From positions 1 through 12,439 of the forward strand of contig CALMPX010000309.1 of assembly GCA_937871355.1 (NCBI GenBank): DNA of 12,439 nt, read 5' to 3'. The notes under the pieces are model-generated. The model did not search any database, was not told the origin of the DNA, and saw only the letters and a program-made list of their open reading frames with translations. The translations under genes were made by a program, and so were the position numbers. Positions 6,937 to 12,439 of the stretch are shown here, one piece after another. The stretch comes from an uncultured Bdellovibrio sp. Its GTDB lineage: Bacteria; Bdellovibrionota; Bdellovibrionia; Bdellovibrionales; Bdellovibrionaceae. The stretch's first letter is position 1, and the number at the start of each line of letters is the position of its first letter.

Positions 6937-7464
6937 ATGTCAGATATAAAATTAATTAAAGCACGAGGAAAAACCCCTCAACTCGCCACTGACGTTTTTG
7001 TGGCAGATGGTGCTCGTATTATCGGAGACGTGACCATTGGTTCAGGATCGTCCGTTTGGTATAATACCACATTACGAGGTGATGTGATGCCGATCACAAT
7101 TGGGAAAGATACAAATATTCAAGATGGATCCGTCCTACATGGTACTTTTGGAAAATATGCTTGTTCATTAGGTCATGAAGTTACGGTTGGTCATAATGTG
7201 ATTCTGCATGGATGCCAAATTGGAGACCAAACTTTGATTGGTATGGGATCTATTCTCATGGACGGTGCCCGAGTTCCTGATCACTGTGTCGTCGGTGCCG
7301 GGTCTTTAGTCACCGAGGGTAAAGTGTTTGAACCGTATTCTTTGATCGTTGGGCGGCCGGCGGTATTTAAACGACGACTAAACGAAGATGAAATTAAATT
7401 TTTAAAACAATCAGCAGACAATTATAAATTGTATCAAACTTGGTATGGAGAAGATCATGAGTAA
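6937..7464 (+). CDS. Gamma-class carbonic anhydrase-like hexapeptide-repeat protein
   Basis: A 175-residue left-handed beta-helix protein of the YrdA/PaaY/CaiE group, related to archaeal gamma carbonic anhydrase (Cam). Zinc would bind between subunits of a trimer to hydrate CO2. The hexapeptide coils run from about 14 to 140 (for example GDVTIGSGSSVWYN, TIGKDTNIQDGS, TVGHNVILHGCQIG), followed by a C-terminal helix at about 149-170. The three zinc histidines are present as His68 (SVLHG), His86 (VGH) and His91 (ILHG), with the 86-to-91 spacing typical of the family, and Arg47, Asp49 and Gln62 match other active-site positions of Cam. The short loop between the first and second histidine is typical of the CamH/YrdA branch, many of whose members have weak or untested activity. 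AGAGGGGG (6925-6932) lies 4 bases before the ATG, a strong Shine-Dalgarno. The gap to the gene before is 33 bases without a terminator. Confidence 0.92.
   Translation: MSDIKLIKARGKTPQLATDVFVADGARIIGDVTIGSGSSVWYNTTLRGDVMPITIGKDTNIQDGSVLHGTFGKYACSLGHEVTVGHNVILHGCQIGDQTLIGMGSILMDGARVPDHCVVGAGSLVTEGKVFEPYSLIVGRPAVFKRRLNEDEIKFLKQSADNYKLYQTWYGEDHE
7447..7450 (+). promoter_or_regulatory. Shine-Dalgarno that sets the guaB start inside the preceding gene
   Basis: GGAG lies 6 bases before ATG at 7457, within the last codons of the carbonic anhydrase-like gene. An in-frame ATG at 7445 would overlap this site and has no purine-rich sequence before it, so the start at 7457 is preferred. Confidence 0.7.
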
Positions 7465-8929
7465 GCAGTTGGATCGACCTTTTGAATTAGCCTTAACTTT
7501 TGATGATATTTTGTTGATTCCGCAGTTCTCCGAAATTGTTCCAACAGATATTACACCACGCTCATTTTTCGCTAAAAACATTTATTTGAATGCTCCGATC
7601 ATATCAGCCGCGATGGATACCGTAACAGAAAATAAAATTGCACGCATTATGGCTCAAAACGGTGGGTTTGGTATTATTCATAAAAATTTAACTGTTAAAG
7701 AACAAGCTTTCGAAGTTGAAAAAGTAAAGAAGTATGAAAGTGGTATGGTTCAAGAACCGATCACTTTGTCTCCTGATCATTATGTCAGCGAAGCACTTCA
7801 AATCATGGCTAAGTATTCAATCAGCGGTATTCCAGTCACGGTACAAGGGAAATTAGTTGGAATTTTGACGAATCGCGATCTTCGCTTTGAAACAAATTTT
7901 AATCAGCCGATTAAAAACTTGATGACCAAAGAAAATTTAGTCACAGCCCCTGAAGGTATTTCTTTAAACGAAGCAAAATCTATTTTGCAAAAACATCGCA
8001 TTGAAAAACTACCTGTGGTTGGATCGGACGGAAAACTGAAAGGTTTGATCACCACTAAAGATATTGAAAAAGCTGTGGCCTATCCTTTATCGACGAAGGA
8101 TTCTCAAGGCCGACTGATTTGTGGAGCGGCTATTGGTGTCGGCGAAAATTCATATGAACGTGCTTCAGCGATTGTTGAAGCTGGGGCGGATATCCTGTGT
8201 ATTGATACAGCTCACGGACATTCTAAGAATGTCATCGAAACCGTAAAATATATAAAATCAAAATATTCTGATGTTGTTATTGTGGCGGGAAATGTAGTCA
8301 CAGAAGCGGCTACAGAAGTATTAATGAACGCGGGCGCCGACGTAGTCAAAATCGGAGTCGGTCCAGGCAGTATTTGTACGACACGCGTGGTGGCCGGAGT
8401 AGGTATGCCACAGATCACAGCGGTGATGAAATGCGCCAAAGTGGCGAAAGCTCAAGGTAAAACAATTATTGCCGATGGAGGAATTAAATTTTCCGGTGAT
8501 GTTGTTAAGGCATTAGCTTTAGGAGCGAATACTGTCATGATCGGAAATTTATTAGCTGGAGCAGATGAATCTCCAGGAGAAACAGTTTTATACCAAGGAC
8601 GCACTTATAAAGTTTATCGCGGCATGGGATCACTGGGTGCGATGAAAGTAGGATCGAAAGATCGCTATGGTCAATCTGATGTTTCTGATTTAGATAAACT
8701 CGTGCCTGAAGGAATCGAAGGAAAGGTTCCTTATAAAGGAAGCGCGGCCGGAATTATACATCAACTTATTGGTGGTCTGAAATCCGGCATGGGCTACTTG
8801 GGTGCAAATAACATTGAAGAACTACAAAATAGAGCTGAATTTGTTCAAATTACTTCGCAAGGTCTTAAAGAGTCTCATGTTCATGATGTGAGTATTACCA
8901 AAGAAGCACCTAATTATAGATTGGAATAA
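7457..8929 (+). CDS. guaB: Inosine-5'-monophosphate dehydrogenase
   Basis: Oxidises IMP to XMP with NAD+, the committed step of guanine nucleotide synthesis; cytoplasmic tetramer or octamer. From ATG 7457 it has 490 residues, normal for bacterial IMPDH. LALTFDDILLIPQ opens the TIM barrel. Two CBS domains, which usually bind adenine/guanine nucleotides for feedback control, interrupt it at about 96-205 (IPVTVQGKLVGILTNRDLR and LPVVGSDGKLKGLITTKDIE). The catalytic loop GVGPGSICTTRVVAGVG carries Cys307, DGGIKFSGDVVKALALGA binds the phosphate, and the flap has Arg403-Tyr404 in SKDRYGQSD and PEGIEGKVPYKG, with Lys423 where Arg is common. It overlaps the previous gene by 8 bases and is followed after one base by guaA, so IMP-to-GMP enzymes are made together. 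No purine riboswitch or separate promoter is evident. Confidence 0.98.
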   Translation: MSKQLDRPFELALTFDDILLIPQFSEIVPTDITPRSFFAKNIYLNAPIISAAMDTVTENKIARIMAQNGGFGIIHKNLTVKEQAFEVEKVKKYESGMVQEPITLSPDHYVSEALQIMAKYSISGIPVTVQGKLVGILTNRDLRFETNFNQPIKNLMTKENLVTAPEGISLNEAKSILQKHRIEKLPVVGSDGKLKGLITTKDIEKAVAYPLSTKDSQGRLICGAAIGVGENSYERASAIVEAGADILCIDTAHGHSKNVIETVKYIKSKYSDVVIVAGNVVTEAATEVLMNAGADVVKIGVGPGSICTTRVVAGVGMPQITAVMKCAKVAKAQGKTIIADGGIKFSGDVVKALALGANTVMIGNLLAGADESPGETVLYQGRTYKVYRGMGSLGAMKVGSKDRYGQSDVSDLDKLVPEGIEGKVPYKGSAAGIIHQLIGGLKSGMGYLGANNIEELQNRAEFVQITSQGLKESHVHDVSITKEAPNYRLE

Positions 8930-8930
8930 A

Positions 8931-10475
8931 ATGGCCTCTCAAGAAAATGGAATTTTAATTTTAGATTTTGGCTCTCAAGTGACGATGCTGATCGCTCGTC
9001 GTTTGCGTGACTTAGGTTACTATTGTGAAATTAAAGGTTATACAGCCTCATTTGAAGAAATTAATAAGTTTAATCCGTCTGCCATCATCTTAAGTGGTGG
9101 ACCTAATTCGGTCTATGAAGCCAATGCTCCGTACATCGATGTGAAAAAAATAATCGAGATCGCGCCGACTTTGGGTATTTGTTACGGCATGCAGCTATTG
9201 GCTCACCAATTAGGTGGCCAAGTCACAACTTCAACGACACGTGAATATGGTCTAAAAAAATTAAACTGGAAGCAACTGATCAGCGAAAAGGTTCCCAACG
9301 AACAATTCGTGTGGATGAGTCATGGTGATGTCGTAAATAAAATTCCGTTTGATGCAAAACTTTTATGTGAAACGGAACATCACATCGCCGGATTTTCGAC
9401 GGATCGTTACTGGGCGCTTCAGTTTCATCCGGAAGTATCACACACGGATTATGGCTCAGATATTTTAGAAGCTTTTGCTCAGTTTGCCGGTTGTGAAAAA
9501 AATTGGAATACTCAATCAACTTTAAAATACTGTGAAGAGATTATTCTAAATACGGTAGGTCCTGAAGATCATGTGCTTTGTGCTTTAAGTGGTGGAGTTG
9601 ACTCAAGTGTTGTGGCGACGCTTTTGACTCAAGTTCTGGGAAAAGATCGCGTTCATTGTGTTTTTGTGGATAATGGATTATTGCGGCAGAATGAATTTGA
9701 AAATGTTTTAAAACAATATCGCGATATTGGTCTTAATGTGACAGGTGTTGATGCGCAGAAAGAGTTTTTAAGTGCTTTAGCTGGGCTTTCTGATCCTGAA
9801 TTAAAACGTAAGGCTATCGGTAAAACGTTTATTGATGTGTTTGATCATTCAATCAAAAAAGAATTGAGCCCCTACAAAGATAAAATTAAATTTTTGGCAC
9901 AAGGGACTTTGTATCCGGATGTGATAGAAAGCGTTTCTTCGATTGGCGGCAGCGTGACGATTAAATCACATCATAATGTCGGTGGATTGCCGGCGAAGAT
10001 GAATCTCAAGTTAGTTGAGCCCGTGCGGTTATTATTTAAAGACGAAGTTCGTCAATTAGGCCGAGAGATTGGTTTAAGCGAAGAGTTAGTAGGTCGCCAT
10101 CCGTTTCCGGGGCCTGGTTTGGCGATTCGTATTATGGGTGATGTCACGGAAAATAAATTAAGAATCGTCAAGCAAGCGGATCATATTTTTATTTCTCAAT
10201 TAAGAGAACAGGGCTTGTATTCTCAAATTTGGCAGGCTTTCTGTGTTTTACTTCCGGTGCAAACGGTCGGTGTCATGGGCGATGGACGAACCTACGAAAA
10301 TGTTCTTTCTCTTCGTGCGGTGACATCATCAGATGGTATGACTGCAGACTGGTATGATTTTGATGGAAAGTTTCTTAAAAATGTTTCCAATCTTATTACC
10401 AATCAAGTCAAAGGTATTAATCGTGTAGTTTATGATATTACCTCTAAACCTCCAGCAACGATCGAGTGGGAATAA
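8931..10475 (+). CDS. guaA: GMP synthase (glutamine-hydrolysing)
   Basis: Converts XMP to GMP using ATP and ammonia from glutamine, completing the pathway begun by guaB. The 514 residues are the usual length and contain all domains: a class I glutamine amidotransferase at 1-190 with the triad Cys84 (GICYGMQLL), His166 and Glu168 (FHPEVSHT); an ATP-pyrophosphatase with the P-loop SGGVDSS at 220-226; and the C-terminal dimerisation and XMP-binding part with RHPFPGPGLAIRI (389-401) and the closing SKPPATIEWE. GGAA at 8923-8926, in the final codons of guaB, lies 4 bases before the ATG. The gap to guaB is one base and to dnaE three bases. No truncation or missing catalytic residue is seen. Confidence 0.98.
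   Translation: MASQENGILILDFGSQVTMLIARRLRDLGYYCEIKGYTASFEEINKFNPSAIILSGGPNSVYEANAPYIDVKKIIEIAPTLGICYGMQLLAHQLGGQVTTSTTREYGLKKLNWKQLISEKVPNEQFVWMSHGDVVNKIPFDAKLLCETEHHIAGFSTDRYWALQFHPEVSHTDYGSDILEAFAQFAGCEKNWNTQSTLKYCEEIILNTVGPEDHVLCALSGGVDSSVVATLLTQVLGKDRVHCVFVDNGLLRQNEFENVLKQYRDIGLNVTGVDAQKEFLSALAGLSDPELKRKAIGKTFIDVFDHSIKKELSPYKDKIKFLAQGTLYPDVIESVSSIGGSVTIKSHHNVGGLPAKMNLKLVEPVRLLFKDEVRQLGREIGLSEELVGRHPFPGPGLAIRIMGDVTENKLRIVKQADHIFISQLREQGLYSQIWQAFCVLLPVQTVGVMGDGRTYENVLSLRAVTSSDGMTADWYDFDGKFLKNVSNLITNQVKGINRVVYDITSKPPATIEWE
10468..10472 (+). promoter_or_regulatory. Shine-Dalgarno of dnaE inside the end of guaA
   Basis: GGGAA, formed by the last Trp-Glu codons of guaA, lies 6 bases before the dnaE ATG at 10479. 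It supports this start and links translation of the two genes. Confidence 0.65.
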
Positions 10476-10478
10476 TTG

Positions 10479-12439
10479 ATGTCAGATCCTAATACATCAT
10501 CTTTTGTCCATCTTCATACACACTCGGAGTATTCATTACTGGAAGCTTCAAGTCGTTTGAAGAGCTTAGCGAAAAAAGCCGCTGAATATAAACAGCCCGC
10601 TTTAGCGTTGACGGATAATGGAAATATGTTCGGTGCGATTGAGTTTTATTTTGCCTGTAAAGATAAAGACGTTAAACCCATTTTAGGTTTAGATGCCTAC
10701 ATTGCTCCGGGATCTCGTCATGATAAAAAACAAGATGGAAATGGTCGTTTCTCAGAAGCCGCTTTAGGGCCTAAGCGATTAGTATTTTTAGCCGAAAATT
10801 TTAAAGGTTACCAAAATCTCTGTAAGCTTTCAACCATCGGTTATCAAGAAGGTTTTTATTGGAAACCTCGAATCGATTATGAAGCTATTAAAGAATACAA
10901 TTCAGATCTGATTTGCATGAGCGGGGGAATACGCGGCGAAGTGGTTGATACTTTTCTTAAAGAAGGTCCCGACGCCGCTTTGGAAAAAGTCCGTGCTTTA
11001 AAAAATATTTTTGGCGATCGTTTTTATTTAGAAACTTGTAAAACCTTACCAGCTTGGAATGATATCAATAAGTTTTTAACTGAAGCTTCTAAAATCTGTG
11101 GCGTACCGATGGTCGCTACAAACGACATTCATTATGTTGAACAATCAGATCAGATTGCTCAAGAGGTCCTTATTTGTATTGGTTCCAATAAAACTTTGTC
11201 TGATGAGCATCGTTACCGTTTAGGTAGTTCTGAATTTTATTTTAAAAGTTCAGAGCAAATGACAAAATTATTTTCTGATAATTCAGATGCGGTAGCAAAA
11301 ACTTTAGAAATTGCTGAGCGTTGTAATGTTAAATTTAAGCTTAAAGATGATCAAGGTAAAGCCATCTATCATTTACCAACGTTTCCTACGACTGAAGGTA
11401 GAACTGTCAAAGAAGAGATGATCTACCGTTCCGAAATTGGCCTTAAGATGCGTTTTGATGAAGCGCTTGAATTAGGTCGGCCTATTCCTGAAGAAAAACA
11501 AAAGGAATACGTCGATCGATTAAATTTTGAATTAAATGTTATCGATCGTATGGGATTTAACGGCTACTTTTTAATCGTCCAGGATTTCATTGGTTGGGCT
11601 AAGGCACATGACATTCCTGTTGGAGCCGGTCGTGGATCTGGAGCCGGCTCACTCGTCGCTTACAGTTTAAAAATTACAGATCTTGATCCCATTCCCAATT
11701 TTCTTCTGTTTGAGCGGTTTTTAAATCCAGAACGTATTTCCATGCCCGATTTTGATATCGATTTCTGTCAAGATCGTCGCCAGGAAGTGATTCATTACGT
11801 CACGGAAAAATACGGCCGTGAATCTGTTTCTCAAATTATAACTTACGGAAAATTACAGACTCGAGCCGCGCTAAAAGATGTGGGGCGCGTATTAGGTATG
11901 ACTTTCCCTGAAGTGGATGCCGTTAGTAAACTGATCCCTGATAAATTAGGAATTAACTTATCAGATTCGATCGAAGCGGAACCTCGTATTCGCGAAGCCA
12001 TGGATAATAATCCAACGGTGGCCACCTTGATTGAATTAGCCCTCAAAGTTGAAGGTCTTGTTCGACACGCCGGGATTCATGCGGCCGGTGTGATTATCGC
12101 TGATGGGAATTTAACTCAGCATGCACCGATGTATAAAGGTGCTGCTGACGAAAATGTGGTTCAATATGATATGAAGCATGCCGAGAAAATCGGTCTGATT
12201 AAATTCGATTTCTTGGGTTTAAAAACTCTGACTCATATTCATCATGCTTTAAAATTAGTAAAAGAAAATCGCGGAATTTCAGTTTTAGAGAGAAATATTC
12301 CCATTGATGATCCTAAAATATACGAATTGCTCTCACGCGGGGATACCGCAGGGGTATTTCAGTTCGAGGGCGAAGGTATCACCGATGCCACTCGTAAAAT
12401 TAAGCCTTCGAATTTCGCCGATATCACCGCGATCACATC
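10479..12439 (+). CDS. dnaE: DNA polymerase III alpha subunit, 5' part
   Basis: The replicative DNA polymerase catalytic subunit. The open frame runs 653 codons from ATG 10479 to the right edge; the family is usually about 1,150-1,200 residues, so the fingers, beta-binding and OB domains lie beyond. An N-terminal PHP domain (FVHLHTHSEYSLLE to NDIHY, about 9-220) is followed by the polymerase palm: VGAGRGSGAGSLVAY (381-395) binds the incoming phosphates, and Asp424 and Asp426 in PDFDIDF plus Asp577 in KFDFLGLKTLT are the catalytic triad. RHAGIHAAGVII (529-540) and GDTAGVFQF (621-629) are also standard landmarks. Most PHP metal-ligand positions are altered (see findings), so proofreading likely depends on a separate DnaQ-type exonuclease. 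It follows guaA after three bases in the same transcription unit. Confidence 0.97.
   Translation, partial: MSDPNTSSFVHLHTHSEYSLLEASSRLKSLAKKAAEYKQPALALTDNGNMFGAIEFYFACKDKDVKPILGLDAYIAPGSRHDKKQDGNGRFSEAALGPKRLVFLAENFKGYQNLCKLSTIGYQEGFYWKPRIDYEAIKEYNSDLICMSGGIRGEVVDTFLKEGPDAALEKVRALKNIFGDRFYLETCKTLPAWNDINKFLTEASKICGVPMVATNDIHYVEQSDQIAQEVLICIGSNKTLSDEHRYRLGSSEFYFKSSEQMTKLFSDNSDAVAKTLEIAERCNVKFKLKDDQGKAIYHLPTFPTTEGRTVKEEMIYRSEIGLKMRFDEALELGRPIPEEKQKEYVDRLNFELNVIDRMGFNGYFLIVQDFIGWAKAHDIPVGAGRGSGAGSLVAYSLKITDLDPIPNFLLFERFLNPERISMPDFDIDFCQDRRQEVIHYVTEKYGRESVSQIITYGKLQTRAALKDVGRVLGMTFPEVDAVSKLIPDKLGINLSDSIEAEPRIREAMDNNPTVATLIELALKVEGLVRHAGIHAAGVIIADGNLTQHAPMYKGAADENVVQYDMKHAEKIGLIKFDFLGLKTLTHIHHALKLVKENRGISVLERNIPIDDPKIYELLSRGDTAGVFQFEGEGITDATRKIKPSNFADITAIT

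Noticed and set aside
7445..7456. ATG at 7445 as the guaB start
   Set aside because: No Shine-Dalgarno precedes it, whereas GGAG at 7447-7450 fits ATG 7457 and the normal IMPDH N-terminus.
7400..7460. Purine riboswitch or attenuator upstream of guaB
   Set aside because: The region is inside the coding end of the preceding gene, and I see no riboswitch-like core or terminator.
1..12439. Defence island, prophage, transposon, CRISPR array, tRNA or rRNA
   Set aside because: No integrase, transposase, terminal repeats, regular direct repeats or tRNA-like cloverleaf sequence was seen; the content is mostly housekeeping.

Overview
The window is a compact, AT-leaning bacterial chromosome segment with about ten protein genes. 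There are no RNA genes, mobile elements or CRISPR repeats, and no gene-free stretch longer than about 120 bases. The gene mix and protein style suggest a Bdellovibrio-like or other deltaproteobacterial relative with moderately low GC. That placement is inferred from general resemblance and is not proven by any single marker. The best match to the request for something undescribed is the zinc-motif protein at 768-1646, followed by the three-gene envelope operon at 4812-1737.

Left part (1-1700): the 5' half of an acetyl-CoA acetyltransferase (thiolase) runs leftward off the edge. It is divergent from an unusual 292-residue protein with a lysine/alanine-rich basic N-terminus, an aspartate/glutamate-rich middle, one C-x4-C-x9-C-x2-H putative zinc site and a helical C-terminus. 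A strong hairpin-plus-T-run at 1671-1700 ends this gene. It also works as a terminator in the opposite direction, for the leftward operon that converges on it.

Middle part (1737-4812, minus strand): a tightly coupled three-gene operon. In transcription order it holds an unrecognised acidic 190-residue cytoplasmic protein, a five-helix membrane sulfatase-fold enzyme of the LTA synthase/phosphoglycerol or phosphoethanolamine transferase type, and an unrecognised 136-residue protein with a C-terminal membrane anchor. The joints are TAATG (1-base overlap) and a 2-base gap, so the three products probably act together at the inner membrane or envelope.

Right part (4856-12439, plus strand): a well-formed promoter (TTGACT-17-TATAAC) drives a long co-directional run: miaB (tRNA ms2i6A37 methylthiolation), a divergent DUF151 bifunctional-nuclease-like protein, a gamma-class carbonic anhydrase-like protein, guaB, guaA and dnaE (cut by the right edge). 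Junctions are overlaps or gaps of 1 to 33 bases, and several Shine-Dalgarno sequences lie inside the end of the preceding gene. The run couples tRNA modification, GMP synthesis and the replicative polymerase. The miaB promoter overlaps, -10 on -10, with a candidate promoter for the leftward operon. The DnaE PHP domain has lost most of its metal ligands, which suggests it does not proofread by itself.
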